A stretch of DNA of 64,000 nt from CAWFFV01 sp963814985 (GCA_963814985.1 CAWFFV010000056.1:62001-126000); one strand, 5' to 3'. Positions 9,353 to 19,814 are shown, numbered from the stretch's first letter. A program made the numbers and translations. Notes: generated from the sequence alone by a model not told the origin.

Positions 9353-10771
9353 TTATCTCATTAATCCCTGGCTATCCTTCCATAAGGGAGGTACGCGATA
9401 GCCTTCTTCTCCATGAGCAGCCAGATCCAGCCCCATTATTTCCTCTCGTTGATTGACCCGCAGTCCCATGAATGAGATGAGTTTGAGTATGAGAAAAGTG
9501 ACCACGAACGAGTACCGCGGAGGTTGCAATCACGGCAATGATCTGAGGCATAATTTGTTCTGGATTGCCAAAGAGCACGCCATTAGCTCCAGCGCCATTA
9601 ATCACCTTTTCGGCGAAGATGCCTGTCAGAAGCGCACCAGTAGTTCCTCCTATACCATGAGCAGCCCACACATCAAGAGTATCATCGACATTCGTGAGCT
9701 TGTTGCGGAAAACCATCATCAAATAGGTAGCCAGACCACCCAGAGTACCAATTGCAATGCTAGATAGAGGGCCGACATAGCCGCTTGCTGGCGTAATGGC
9801 AACCAGCCCACATACGGCACCAGTTGCTGTCGCCAGAGCACTCGGTCGCCCGCTTCGTACCCAGCTCAGTGCCATCCAGGTCAGGGCAGCAGAGGCTGCG
9901 GCAGTATTGGTCACAACAAATGCACTGACAGCAAGAGGAGAGGCTGCCAGTGCACTTCCGGCATTGAAGCCGAACCAGCCAAACCAGAGCATAACAGCGC
10001 CCAGAATGGTGAAGGGAACGTTATTGCCCTCTATCGCCTTATCCTTTTGAAAGTCAACTCTCTTTCCGACGACGATTGCTGCTGCCAGTGCTGCAAATCC
10101 CGAACTGGCATGAACAACGGTCCCACCAGCGAAGTCGAGCGTGCCAAGTACATGTAACCATCCATTGGTACTCCAGACCCAATGGGCAATGGGATCATAC
10201 ACCAGCGTGCTCCACAGCAGGATAAAGACAATAAGAGTTCGGAAGCGAATCCGTTCGACAAAGGCACCAATGATGAGCGCGGGTGTGATAATGGCGAACA
10301 TGGCCTGGAAGATCATATGGGCAAGCTGAGGAATCGTCGCACCATAGTTGCTATTTGGCATGTAGCCGACGCCATTCAGACCAAAATAGCCGAGTCCACC
10401 AATAAGACCACCTCCGATATCTTTGCCAAAGGCCAGACTGTATCCGAAGAGGACCCATTGGACACTGACCAGGGCAAGGATCACCACCGATTGTTGGATA
10501 GCACTGACCACATTTTTGCTACGTACCATGCCACCATAAAAAAAGCCTACTCCTGGGGTCATAATCATAACCAGAGCCGATGCCGCCAGCACCCAGGCGG
10601 TATCACCGGTATTAATAGCATCTATATTGTAAGCACCTGAAGAGGCATGTGGGAGCATACTTGCTCCAAAGCCGGCCAGCATGCTTACCACCAGGGTACC
10701 AATCGCGCCAAATAAGAGTTTGCGATTTTCCGACATAGATTTGACTTAGGAATGTCCTTTGCAATTGCCAT
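9353..10771 (-). CDS. amtB: Ammonium transporter (Amt/MEP family), two frame changes
   Basis: An eleven-helix ammonium channel of about 460 residues. Family motifs include DTAWVLAASALVMIMTPGVG, FYGGMVRSKNVVS, DFAGGTVVHASSGFAALAAA, and DVWAAHGIGGTTGALLTGIF with the pore His. The main frame runs off into nonsense near 9515. The alternative frame gives FLILKLISFMGLRVNQREE and LDLAAHGEEGYRVPP, the standard cytosolic Amt tail, and stops at 9353. At the 5' end ATG 10771 has an ideal AAGGAG 8 bases upstream and encodes MAIAKDIPKSNL, joining the Amt frame (MSENRKLLFG from 10736) after one base shift. If that is wrong, translation starts at 10736. No glnK is adjacent. Confidence 0.9.
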
Positions 10772-10805
10772 GAGGAACGCTCCTTTTCTCCTGTAAAATT
10801 GATGA

Positions 10806-10832
10806 AGATCACCTTTCTCGGAAAGGTGATCT
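10806..10832. terminator. 12-bp perfect hairpin between the MerR/TPR gene and amtB
   Basis: AGATCACCTTTC, loop TCG, GAAAGGTGATCT pair perfectly. It lies after the reverse-strand regulator stop (10884) and before the amtB start (10771), so it probably terminates the regulator transcript. It could also act in the amtB leader. Confidence 0.55.
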
Positions 10833-10883
10833 CTTCTTGTCAAAATAAAAAGACCAGCATGGGTAATACTCAACCATATGAGT

Positions 10884-12791
10884 TCACCACCTGCCGACTG
10901 AAGGTCCGTTGGCAAGACGTTCTGCATGCTGATAGGCCTTCTCAGCTTCCCGGTAGAGTTCGAGGCCAGACAGAGCATTCCCTTTCCCGTTATAAGCGGC
11001 TGCATTGTTGGGATCCAGGCTTACTGCTTGCTCATAGGCCTCCAGAGCTTCCCGGTAGAGTTTGCGAGCAAACAGAGCATCCCCTTTCCCGTTATAGACG
11101 ACTGCATTATCGGATGGCTCTCCTGGTTCCAGGAGAGGTGTAGCAGGCAGCCTGTAGGTGTCCTCCTTGGGGAACATTTCTACATGGGTAGCACCAGAAG
11201 ACGATCCTACGTGGACATCCATAGGAGATGCTCGTTCAGGCGTTTTTACGCTGAACAAGGCACCATTCGGCGAACCTCCATGTTCTTCCCTCACTCTTAA
11301 TCTGATTGATGTCTCGCTTTCCTCCTGAAAATTGGTTAAAAGAGCTTTGGTGGAGAGCAGGTCTTCTATTTGACCAGGGGAGTGTCCAGGATACAAACGT
11401 ATCACTTCACCTAGACGTTGCATATGTGTCGTTACATTCAGTCCCAGGTAAACACCTGTGATACTAGAAAGAAGGATCGTATTTCCATCGAATGCATTTC
11501 CTCCAAAGCAGAAAATTGGACGAGGATGCTTCAATCGGGCTATTTCCTGTCCCACCTCCTTCACATCATGGATACGGGAATATCTTGTCGCCGAAAGATA
11601 GATGATTCCTGGATGAAGAGGACGTATTGTCTCAAGCACCTCGGGCAAGTCCCTGGCCCCTGACAACCGTCCGTGGTAATGTATATGGAGTCCCGCACGA
11701 CGCCAAAATAAAGCCAACATGAGTGCATCGATCTCGTATGTCTCCAGTGGAACATCACAGACGAGAATCAAGAGGCCCTTACGAAGATTTGGGGTGGTTT
11801 GAAAGAGAAAGAAGAGGTACTTATAAACCAGGGTGATGCTAAAGTCTTTTATGGCTGTTGGTATTGTGTTTGTATCCGACAACGCTCTTATATGAGAAAG
11901 AACCGGTTGTAACAGAAAGAGACAAACGTCTTCTACGGAGTAATAATGAAAAGCGCTATCTAAAATACGTAGTGCTATAGTTTTATTCATCTGACCAAGA
12001 GCTTCTAGCAGTGGTTCTCCCATTTTATCTAAGTCAGGAACTGCACGGGTGATCTTTTCTTGCTGCTTCATTTCATCGCTCTGGGAAACTTGTAGGAGTA
12101 ACGACGAAAGATACGCAGATGCATCTTTGGGGGAGAAACAGGCTTCGATCAGGCGTGGGACCTGTGACTGTATAAGCCTCGCGACAACTGTTTCTGTTGT
12201 CAACGGGATGATAGCGCGTTTCCGTAACTCAACTGTGTAAGCAAAAACCGGTCGCAACAGGCTCTCACAGATGACTGTTGCTGGATGCATTATAAAAGCA
12301 TCCGCCAGAATATGTATGGCGTTTGCCATGTTCATCGATACAACAGCTTGCATCAGTTTGTCACGCAACTCCGGCAGTTCACGTATAGGAGGGAGTAGCA
12401 CACTTGATACACGATCGTTTGCATATGCAGGTTCATAACGCACTAGCTCTACAACAGCCTGACACAGACTCATACTACTGGTAACCTGTTCGCAGAGCCA
12501 GCGTACCGCTGCAATATCACGTTGCGAATAGAGTTTTTGGTGATGTTCATCACTCCTGGGAGAGGGGATGCCATAGATCCTTTCCCAGGTATGTAAGGTC
12601 ATGAGTGGAATATTAGTTTCTGCGAGCATGGCATCCACCCCAAAGCGTCGCGTGGACTCAAAAACGCGTAAGCGTTGGAGTCCATTATTTACATATTGCT
12701 CTCGGGATAGTATCTGCTGAGGAAAAGGGGATGGTGCCTGCTGAAAATTCTTATATTCAGTTGAAAGCAGCCAGTTCTCTCGTTCGTCCAT
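10884..12791 (-). CDS. MerR-type regulator with duplicated B12-binding-2-like helical domains, a cobalamin-binding-like fold and a TPR tail
   Basis: About 635 residues in a clean frame. A MerR-like HTH lies near residues 50-95 (LAETNIPLMTLHTWERIYGI, then HHQKLYSQRDIAAVRWLCEQ). Two similar four-helix modules follow (LMQAVVSMNMANAIHILADA and LLEALGQMNKTIALRILDSA), then a Rossmann-like region (GLLILVCDVPLETYEIDALM and later PGIIYLSATRYSR). The C-terminus has two TPR units (AVVYNGKGDALFARKLYREA and AAYNGKGNALSGLELYREAE). The layout recalls CarH/LitR photoreceptor-type regulators. The Glu-x-His motif that ligates cobalamin appears as ETY, so B12 binding is doubtful. ATG 12791 is preferred because GAAAGGA lies 6 bases upstream; longer starts lack a site. 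Confidence 0.75.
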   Translation of the reverse strand: MDERENWLLSTEYKNFQQAPSPFPQQILSREQYVNNGLQRLRVFESTRRFGVDAMLAETNIPLMTLHTWERIYGIPSPRSDEHHQKLYSQRDIAAVRWLCEQVTSSMSLCQAVVELVRYEPAYANDRVSSVLLPPIRELPELRDKLMQAVVSMNMANAIHILADAFIMHPATVICESLLRPVFAYTVELRKRAIIPLTTETVVARLIQSQVPRLIEACFSPKDASAYLSSLLLQVSQSDEMKQQEKITRAVPDLDKMGEPLLEALGQMNKTIALRILDSAFHYYSVEDVCLFLLQPVLSHIRALSDTNTIPTAIKDFSITLVYKYLFFLFQTTPNLRKGLLILVCDVPLETYEIDALMLALFWRRAGLHIHYHGRLSGARDLPEVLETIRPLHPGIIYLSATRYSRIHDVKEVGQEIARLKHPRPIFCFGGNAFDGNTILLSSITGVYLGLNVTTHMQRLGEVIRLYPGHSPGQIEDLLSTKALLTNFQEESETSIRLRVREEHGGSPNGALFSVKTPERASPMDVHVGSSSGATHVEMFPKEDTYRLPATPLLEPGEPSDNAVVYNGKGDALFARKLYREALEAYEQAVSLDPNNAAAYNGKGNALSGLELYREAEKAYQHAERLANGPSVGRW

Positions 12792-13094
12792 AAACATCCT
12801 TTCATTGGTGCATAGGGACAAAGTAACAAAGCTTTTGAGTACATTGTGCCTTTCTCACGTGCTTTGAGAAGATTAATCAATTTGGAAAATGTTAGTAACG
12901 ATACAGGTTTCCTCGTCACCGATCACAAAATGCCCCGTGAAGAGCTTTAGGTGCTGAGGAGTTATAAAGATAGAGACCTAAGTAGGTGCAATGTTAACAA
13001 GAAATTACGAAATTTGTCAATCAAGGTGGGAGAAAAGTCAGATATGCAGTGTCGTATACTTTTGTCATCCGGGTTAATACTATTTAGGGATTTC
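12792..13094. other. Intergenic region upstream of the MerR/TPR regulator
   Basis: About 300 bases that should hold the regulator promoter on the reverse strand and the end of the DUF4129 transcript. Nothing else is recognisable. Confidence 0.35.
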
Positions 13095-14665
13095 TCATTT
13101 TTGGATTTGTTGTAGTTCTAGCCAGACTCTTTGCACATGGGCAACTTCTGCTTCAGCAGGGATAACCTGACCATAACGTATCGCAGTATAAGCCTGAGTG
13201 ACGATGTTTAATTCAGGCTCGCCCATGGGGAGATGCTGCTTCAGGCGTACTGTAAACTCATCAGGGGTCTCATCCTTCTTGCGCGGATAACCACGATCAG
13301 CGGCCCACTTTAACAACGCCCGGTAGATCTCACGGATACTTCGTACTGCTGGCTCCCCTCTGAGCTCCTCTCCATCATCTGGCGCTTCTTCCCCAACAGG
13401 ACGCGGAGGGAAGCAACGCAGCCACAGGCCACGTAAGAATGCTTTCAACTGTGTCCACAAGAGGCTCCACGACCACAAACTTTCATGGATATCTTCTTCA
13501 CGTCGAACCAGCACAACACGTTTGCGTCGCAAGGCCCACCAGATCAGGGCAACGACAATCATTATGCAGAGGAGTGGCAGTATTATTTTGAGCACGGTGA
13601 CTGCCACAAGTACTGTCTCCGGTGTCTGCCTGGATGGATGAAATCTTCGATAGCGCACCTGCTTGCTGATGGCCAGGAATTTGGGGAGGTTGTATTTGAG
13701 GATGTAGCAGTGAGACCAGCCAGAAAAGGGGGGATAGTAAAAATATGACCGAATATGCCAGAATGCTGATCATCCAGTCGTAGACGATACCCAGTGGTGC
13801 CAATGCTTGCTGTAGCGCCACTAGAAAAACAGGGCTGGTAAAGGAGCCAACAGCGAAGGCAATCAGCAACAGTAGCACACCAATGGTTCCTGTCACGGCA
13901 AATAGAACACGTTCCTGAGCGGCGATATTCCCTTGCAGCCCCTGGGAGAGAAGAGTGTCGTACGAATAATGCCTGGGACAGGGCATGGGCACTTAGAGCA
14001 AAGGAGAGCATAAGTGGAATGAGCATGAGTAAAATTGGACCATCAGTCAACTTCCTACCTGCTCCCACCCCTAGCAGCACTATGACAATGATAAGACCCA
14101 GACCTGGACACAAGGCTCGAAAGACATCTAGCGGCTCTATGGTGCGACGTGAGAGACGAATGCCACGCCAGCATAAGTACACGGAGAGTGCTACCAGACC
14201 AAGGAGATGGAAGAAGTTTCCATTGAGTAAGAGTAGATCATTCAGCAACATCAATAACCAGCGAGGATCAACGATCCAGGCTGCTGAAGCATAGATATTC
14301 ACCCAGATAATGAACAGGCTCATACAGCCTATCAGCAGAAAGATGAAAACTGAACCAGGTGTGACACTGGTCTTGTTGCCATCTACCATAACAGGATCAG
14401 TGCCATGGGAGCGCATGAGCAGGAACCGTGAGAACCAGTAAGTACTGGCAATTAATACAAATGGTGCCCATAGTGGCATCACCAATTCCTGACTCTGAAA
14501 GATACCCAGATTTACTACAGCAATGAAAATGGCATCTACCCAGCAACACTCCAGAGCAGCAAACAGATAGGGAAGGAGACGTTCACCCCAACTCGGAGCA
14601 GACGAAAACTCCAATGTTGCCTACTGCTGATCCTGAGAAAACGATGGCTTTACCGGGGTATCCAT
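13095..14665 (-). CDS. Multi-pass membrane protein with C-terminal DUF4129 domain (three frame changes)
   Basis: Four overlapping reverse frames read as one protein of about 520 residues. MDTPVKPSFSQDQQ (ATG 14665, with AAGGAAGGTG upstream) passes into LEFSSAPSWGERLLPYLFAA, then a run of hydrophobic helices. A change near 13950 leads to LLSQGLQGNIAAQERVLFAV. Another near 13640 leads to TVLVAVTVLKIILPLL and a cytosolic tail. The tail motif SIREIYRALLKWAADRGYPR, then ETPDEFTVRL, ITQAYTAIRYG-like (here VTQAYTAIRYG), is DUF4129, often found beside MoxR, DUF58 and transglutaminase genes. Here the MoxR-DUF58 pair lies 11 kb away. Its biochemical role is unknown. Confidence 0.75.
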
Positions 14666-15197
14666 ATCAGACACCTTCCTTAGAAGCACAAGGAGAATAT
14701 ACAGATATTATGGGTCTCTTTCTGGCTCAGAGTATGAAATAATATATTATTGTACAATAGATTGTATGACTGTTTTCAAGCAATGTCAATATCAGGTTCT
14801 TTCATGACACCTGACTGTTCCTAACTATCAAAGATAAGAAAGAAGTCAATACTCATAAAGATTTTTGAGAGAATTCAGGCAAAAAGAACGTAATTAGTAG
14901 TAGTCGTGTCTATACAGCAAGTATCTGGTTAAACACAACGGTAGTCGGTCCCTTGTCCAAGCAAGCCTTCACACCTGAACAACTGAACAGCTGAACCTCA
15001 GTCGCATCTGATGAACGTATTTCATAGTATCTACACAGATACTCCTGATCATCATAGATGACAAGTTGCAGTACACAACGGTTTTTTCATTGATGGTTGG
15101 GAATGTAAGAAATTGGCACGACAAACGATGGACAAGGGAGTTCATCAGCCCATGTTTCTATCTATGTTTGCAAAGAACCAGTCCAAAGGAGGACCCC
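14666..15197. other. Divergent promoter region before the sugar ABC operon
   Basis: About 530 bases between divergently read genes. Two short palindromes, ATAATATATTAT and ATTGTACAAT, lie near 14737-14760 and could be operators. No sugar-responsive operator can be named from sequence alone. The ORF start at 15066 is only an upstream extension of the binding-protein frame. Confidence 0.4.
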
Positions 15198-16550
15198 ATG
15201 ATCCCAGAACAACGCGAAGCTCTAGACGAAATTGTTGGGAAGATACGCGCTGGCCGTATGACGCGTCGTAGCTTCCTCGAACGTGCAACAGCGATAGGCC
15301 TGACCAGCGGTGCAGCAATTTCGCTCCTGGAAGCTTGCGGTGGCACGACCAATACTACTGGTGGCACCGGCGCAACAGTAAACATTGTCTGGCAAAGCGA
15401 GCAAGATCCCACTAATACCTATAAGGACCTTACCGATACCTTTAACAGCACGGTAGGTAAGCAAAAAGGTATCCACGTCACCTGGGACCAGGGGCCAACC
15501 AGCACAAATGATATGCTTACCAAGTACAACAATATGCTACGGGCACGCAACAGTAGCATAGATATCATGTCGATGGACATTGTCTATCCTGCACAATTTG
15601 CCGCCAGCCAGTGGACCAAGCCCATTACGGAGGCTCAATGGCCCACGAGTGAGCGCCAGAACTATCTACAGGGACCAATCCAGGGTTGCACCTACCAGGG
15701 CCAGCTCTGGGCAGCGCCATTCCGTACAGACCTGGGGATTCTCTACTACCGTAAAGACATCACCGCAACGCCTCCAGCCACCTGGGACGAGTTAACCACG
15801 GTAGCTCAGACCGACGCGGCCAAAGCCAAATACGGTTACGTCTGGCAGGGAGCACAGTACGAAGGTCTGGTGTGTGATTTCGTTGAAGTCTTGTACAGTT
15901 ATGGCGGCTCAGTGCTCGATCAAAATGATGCTACCAAGGTTACCGTTAATAGTCCGGAGGCCAAACAAGCCCTCGACAGAATGATCAGCTGGGTTGGTAC
16001 CATCTCACCTTCGGCGGTCACGACGTACATGGAAGAATCCGCTCGTCAGGTCTGGCAAGATGGTAACTCAGTCTTTATGCGTAACTGGCCCTATGCCTAT
16101 GCTCTGGGTAATGATGCTACTCAATCCAAAGTTGCCCAGAAGTTTGACATCGCCTCATTGCCCTACGGTGTCGCTGGCCAAACTGGACACTCAGCAATTG
16201 GCGGGTGGAATTTTGCTATTAACGCTTTCACGCAACATGCAGACGAAGCATGGACATTTATCCAGTACTTGCTCGGAGCAGACGCCCAGAAACAAACAGC
16301 GCTCAAAGCATCCTTGACCGTCACATTAAAGAGCGTCTATGATGATCCAGACGTCCTGGCCAAACAACCGCTTTTTGGCAAGCTTAAACCCATTCTTTTG
16401 ACTGCACTACCACGTCCCGTTTCTCCCAAGTATACGGATGTCTCGAACGCCATTCAGCTACGTGTTTATCAGGCGCTCAAGAAGCAGAGCACCTCGGCTG
16501 ATGCGCTAAGTGGCCTCCAGACTGACCTCCAAAAGATCGTCTCGGCATAG
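15198..16550 (+). CDS. Sugar ABC transporter substrate-binding lipoprotein
   Basis: A family 1 extracellular solute-binding protein of 450 residues in a clean frame. Its export signal combines a twin-arginine-like MTRRSFLERATAIGLTSGAA with the lipobox LLEAC, so it is probably a lipid-anchored exported protein. The typical binding-protein core follows (VNIVWQSEQDPTNTYKDLTD, AAPFRTDLGILYYRKDI, AIGGWNFAINAFTQHADEAW). ATG 15198 is chosen because AAAGGAGGACCCC precedes it. It heads an importer operon with two permease genes downstream and no ATPase gene, so it presumably shares a general sugar ATPase. The sugar cannot be read from sequence. Confidence 0.9.
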   Translation: MIPEQREALDEIVGKIRAGRMTRRSFLERATAIGLTSGAAISLLEACGGTTNTTGGTGATVNIVWQSEQDPTNTYKDLTDTFNSTVGKQKGIHVTWDQGPTSTNDMLTKYNNMLRARNSSIDIMSMDIVYPAQFAASQWTKPITEAQWPTSERQNYLQGPIQGCTYQGQLWAAPFRTDLGILYYRKDITATPPATWDELTTVAQTDAAKAKYGYVWQGAQYEGLVCDFVEVLYSYGGSVLDQNDATKVTVNSPEAKQALDRMISWVGTISPSAVTTYMEESARQVWQDGNSVFMRNWPYAYALGNDATQSKVAQKFDIASLPYGVAGQTGHSAIGGWNFAINAFTQHADEAWTFIQYLLGADAQKQTALKASLTVTLKSVYDDPDVLAKQPLFGKLKPILLTALPRPVSPKYTDVSNAIQLRVYQALKKQSTSADALSGLQTDLQKIVSA

Positions 16551-16654
16551 TCTGTGTAGAGATGGGGTAGTTAAAGGCTACCCTCATGTAAATATACACA
16601 TGCTTATTCGTGAGATATGAGTACACTTTGACGACCGGATGAGGGGATAACAGC

Positions 16655-16714
16655 AGGGATAGGGGTAGCTGTCAGGATCAGTCTTAGACTGATCCTACAG
16701 CTATCCTTATCCCT
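16655..16714. terminator. 27-bp imperfect palindrome after the binding-protein gene
   Basis: Arms at about 16655-16682 and 16688-16714 pair with two mismatches and a bulge around a 5-base loop. It lies 105 bases after the binding-protein stop. It probably attenuates transcription so that the binding protein is made in excess over the permeases. Confidence 0.6.
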
Positions 16715-16780
16715 AGCCCGGTTTAATTGTCAATTTTCGTAACTCTTCAGGTCTGCTCACCACCGGCGGTGGCTCGCCCT

Positions 16781-16836
16781 CGTTTTGTGTGGATTGTGAG
16801 GGTTGCTCTGCAACCCTCACAATCCACACAAAAACG
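16781..16836. terminator. 26-bp palindrome before the first permease gene
   Basis: Arms 16781-16806 and 16810-16836 pair with a single bulged A around loop TCT. The flanks GTAACTCTTCAGG (16739) and CCTGAGTAGTTAC (about 16866) are themselves inverted, which suggests the whole 130-base block is a hairpin element. A related flank, GTAACTCTTCAG, occurs before the palindrome at 18825. Confidence 0.6.
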
Positions 16837-16908
16837 GCCAACGAAGCGCCTTAGGCGCTAAGGAACCTGAGTAGTTACCAATTTTCTCAAGAAAAGGGGA
16901 CATGGACT

Positions 16909-17856
16909 ATGGCAACACAGGCAGCCGATACACGCACAGAGCGATCGATGACGCTGCGCGAACGTATCAGCATGAATGGTGGCTTTACACCATACTTTCT
17001 CGTACTTCCTACAATAATACTCATTCTAGTCATCGCCAGTTTATCCCATGATTGAGTCACATGTATCTTAGTTTACTGAACAATCCCCTGCTTCCAGACA
17101 CTGCATTTGCTGGATTACAAAACTATATACAGGTCCTTGGAGATTCTGCCTTCCAGGCCTCAGTCCGTTCAACGCATTCTCTTTAGCGTTATCAGTGTGG
17201 CACTGGAAACAATCTTTGGCCTGGGTATCGCCTTACTGATCAACAAAACTTTCCCTGGTCGCGGTCTGGTGCGTGCGGCGATCCTTGTTCCCTGGGCATT
17301 CCCGACCGTGGTTTCTGCTCAGATGTGGCTCTTGATGTATAATGACCAGACTGGCATTATCACCTATATCCTACAATCGCTACATCTCCTCGCCCCAGGG
17401 TGATACTCCAATTGATCAGTAGCCTTCGGTGTCATTACTGCTGCCGTCATTACTGATGTGTGGAAAACAACACCCTTTATGGCTCTTTTCATCCTGGCTG
17501 GCCTACAAGTTATTCCCAGCGAATTATACGAAGCTGCCAGCGTTGATGGCAGCACACGACTACAACAGTTCTGGCAAATTACTGATGCCAATGCTCAAAG
17601 ATCCGCTTTTGATTGCACTTACTCTTCCGCTCGCTTGATGCTATTCGCGTGTTTGATCTGTTATATATCTTTGGAGGAAACTCAGTGCAGTCCATCGCAT
17701 CATACTCAGATATCTAAAATGTTTGCTGGGTCAACTGCTGATTTCGGTCCTGGCGTTGCATCAGCTGTTATCGTCTTTCTCATGGGCATTGTCATCAGCC
17801 TCGTCTTTGTAGCTATGATGCGTCAGCGGGGCAAAGCGGTAAAACATCAAGAGTAG
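16909..17856 (+). pseudogene. Sugar ABC transporter permease (MalF/UgpA type), broken by many frame changes
   Basis: The pieces occur in the right order across three frames: MATQAADTRTERSMTLRERI, then FTPYFLVLPTIILILVIAS, YPMIES, FAGLQNYIQVLGDSAF, ETIFGLGIALLINKTFPGRG, the EAA loop ELYEAASVDGSTRLQQFWQI, MPMLKDPLLIALT, and a final helix SAVIVFLMGIVISLVFVAMM. I count at least six frame changes in 950 bases. The binding-protein gene and the second permease on either side are clean. It is either a true pseudogene, which would disable the importer, or a patch of poor sequence. The EAA loop docks the shared ATPase. Confidence 0.75.
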
Positions 17857-17886
17857 ACACCTATCTTAGAGAAAAGGAGTCGTACT

Positions 17887-18792
17887 ATGGCAGTACAAGA
17901 GCAGACTGTCTCCACCACTCGTGTGAAGACAAAAGCACGTAAATCTACTCAAGAACAAAAATGGAGTCTGGAGAATATTGGGCGTTACACTGCAGTGGTA
18001 CTCGTTGTTTTTATCTCGCTCGCACCACTGTATTGGACATTTTTGACCTCCATCAAAAGCGGCCTGGAAATCACCGAGTCTCCTCCAACGCTCTTCCCTC
18101 ATTCGTTTGATCTTAGCAATTACACCAATGCCATATTCAATTCGACCTTCTTCATACCAACACTGCGAAATAGTGCGATTATTGCCAGCATAACCACCGT
18201 TATCGCACTATTGTTTGGTATATTGTGTGCATACGCGATTGCACGTACGAACTTCCTGGGGAAATCTTTTGTTCTTGGAACGGTCCTCTCGGTCAATATG
18301 TTCCCATTCATTGCTATGGTGGGACCACTCTTCGTGCTCTTCACACTCCCAAATTTCTATCTTTACAATACATATGCAGGACTGATTATCCCTGACCTGT
18401 TGCTGACCTTACCCCTTACTATCTGGTTCCTGACTTCGTTCTTCCGCGATCTGCCACCCGATCTTGAGGAAGCGGCACGTGTCGACGGAGCTTCTCGCTT
18501 ACAAGCACTCTGGCGTGTTATTGTGCCACTGACCGCACCAGGAGTTTTTGCATCAGCCATACTTTCCTTCATCGCGGTCTGGAACGATTTCCTTTTTGGT
18601 CTGACTCTGACCAGCGATGAGACTGCACAGCCGGTGACAGTGGGCATCACCCGCTTTAATTCGGAGCACGTGATCGCCTACGGGCAACTGGCCGCCGCCG
18701 CGATTATCGTCACGATCCCTCTAGTAATCCTGGTGCTGTTCTTCCAGCGCCGCATCGTCTCAGGATTAACCGCTGGCGCAGTCAAAGGGTAA
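17887..18792 (+). CDS. Sugar ABC transporter permease (MalG type)
   Basis: 301 residues in a clean frame. A cytosolic head rich in Lys is followed by six membrane segments (YTAVVLVVFISLAPLYWTFL first, PLVILVLFFQ last). The EAA ATPase-docking loop EEAARVDGASRLQALWRVIV is intact. This is the second half of the heterodimeric channel that works with the binding protein encoded at 15198. AGAAAAGGAGTCGT precedes ATG 17887. It follows the damaged permease gene by 30 bases in the same operon. Confidence 0.9.
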   Translation: MAVQEQTVSTTRVKTKARKSTQEQKWSLENIGRYTAVVLVVFISLAPLYWTFLTSIKSGLEITESPPTLFPHSFDLSNYTNAIFNSTFFIPTLRNSAIIASITTVIALLFGILCAYAIARTNFLGKSFVLGTVLSVNMFPFIAMVGPLFVLFTLPNFYLYNTYAGLIIPDLLLTLPLTIWFLTSFFRDLPPDLEEAARVDGASRLQALWRVIVPLTAPGVFASAILSFIAVWNDFLFGLTLTSDETAQPVTVGITRFNSEHVIAYGQLAAAAIIVTIPLVILVLFFQRRIVSGLTAGAVKG

Positions 18793-18824
18793 CTCTTCAG
18801 ATCTTCTCGCTACCTTGCGGTAGC

Positions 18825-18883
18825 TTAAATGTGAGTGGCAGGGTTTGTGGTCTCGGACCACAAACCCTGCCACTCACATTTAA
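18825..18883. terminator. 28-bp perfect palindrome between convergent genes
   Basis: Arms 18825-18852 and 18856-18883 pair without a mismatch around a 3-base loop (TCG). It lies between the malG-type permease (stop 18792) and sodA (stop 18905), which converge. It is a likely two-way terminator without a T tract. Confidence 0.7.
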
Positions 18884-18904
18884 CCAGTGCCAGCTTCAGT
18901 GCGA

Positions 18905-19519
18905 TTATTTACCACGGGCGCGATTATAGCGCCGGGCAACCTCTTCCCAGTTGACCACATTCCACCAGGCATTAAGGTAATCGGGACGACGGTTCTGATA
19001 CTTGAGATAATAGGCATGTTCCCACACGTCGTTGCCCATAACAGGATAGAGTCCTTCCATGAGGGGACTATCCTGGTTTGCGGTAGAGATAACTTGCAGG
19101 TTGCTACTACGATCAAGGACAAGCCAGGTCCAACCAGAACCAAAACGTTTCACACCAGCATCATTAAAAGCCGCTTTGAAGGCATCAAAGGAGCCAAACG
19201 TCGCACTAATGGCGCTCGCTAGCTCTCCTGTTGGCGCACCTCCTCCATTGGGCTTCATAATCTGCCAGAACATACTGTGATTGACATGACCACCGCCATT
19301 ATTGCGCACAACCGTACGAATGTTCTCAGGAACCTCGTTGATGCGCCGCACAACCTCTTCAACAGGGAGACTGGCAAACGCATGTCCCTGGATTGCGTTG
19401 TTCAGATTAGTAACATAAGCAGCATGGTGCTTATCATGATGCAACTGCATGGTCTGGACATCAATATGCGGCTCAAGCGCATTATAGTCGTAGGGTAGTG
19501 ACGGAAGTTCGAAAGCCAT
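18905..19519 (-). CDS. sodA: Superoxide dismutase, Fe/Mn type
   Basis: 204 residues in a clean frame, the usual length. FELPSLPYDYNALEPHID opens the protein. The metal ligands are seen as His27 in MQLHHDKHH, the His in NNGGGHVNHSMFW, and Asp and His in the signature DVWEHAYYLKYQNRRPDYL. It converts superoxide to oxygen and hydrogen peroxide. It has no signal peptide, so it is cytosolic. The Gly-rich GGGHVNH favours Mn or cambialistic use, but metal choice cannot be settled here. Its start has AGGAGAAAACCTGCT upstream. Confidence 0.96.
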   Translation of the reverse strand: MAFELPSLPYDYNALEPHIDVQTMQLHHDKHHAAYVTNLNNAIQGHAFASLPVEEVVRRINEVPENIRTVVRNNGGGHVNHSMFWQIMKPNGGGAPTGELASAISATFGSFDAFKAAFNDAGVKRFGSGWTWLVLDRSSNLQVISTANQDSPLMEGLYPVMGNDVWEHAYYLKYQNRRPDYLNAWWNVVNWEEVARRYNRARGK

Positions 19520-19814
19520 AGCAGGTTTTCTCCTTACTCATATCAATATTCCACGAGGTCACGTACTTCGAGTTTTCTGTGGGATCATAACCCTCTCAGA
19601 TCGAAACACTTTCAGGCCGTGTGTTTTCTTTGTCGGTACGTCACCTCACCTGTTAGTTGTATGCGATGAGCATAGCGATTGTCAAGCAGAACGATTATTC
19701 TCCGCTGAAAAGGGAAGCTTGCAACTTTCTTTCTTTACCAAAACGTGGTATAGTCAAAATAAATCTCGTCTATCCGTCAAATTATCAAGAGACACTTTTG
19801 TAAAACGGTCACTA

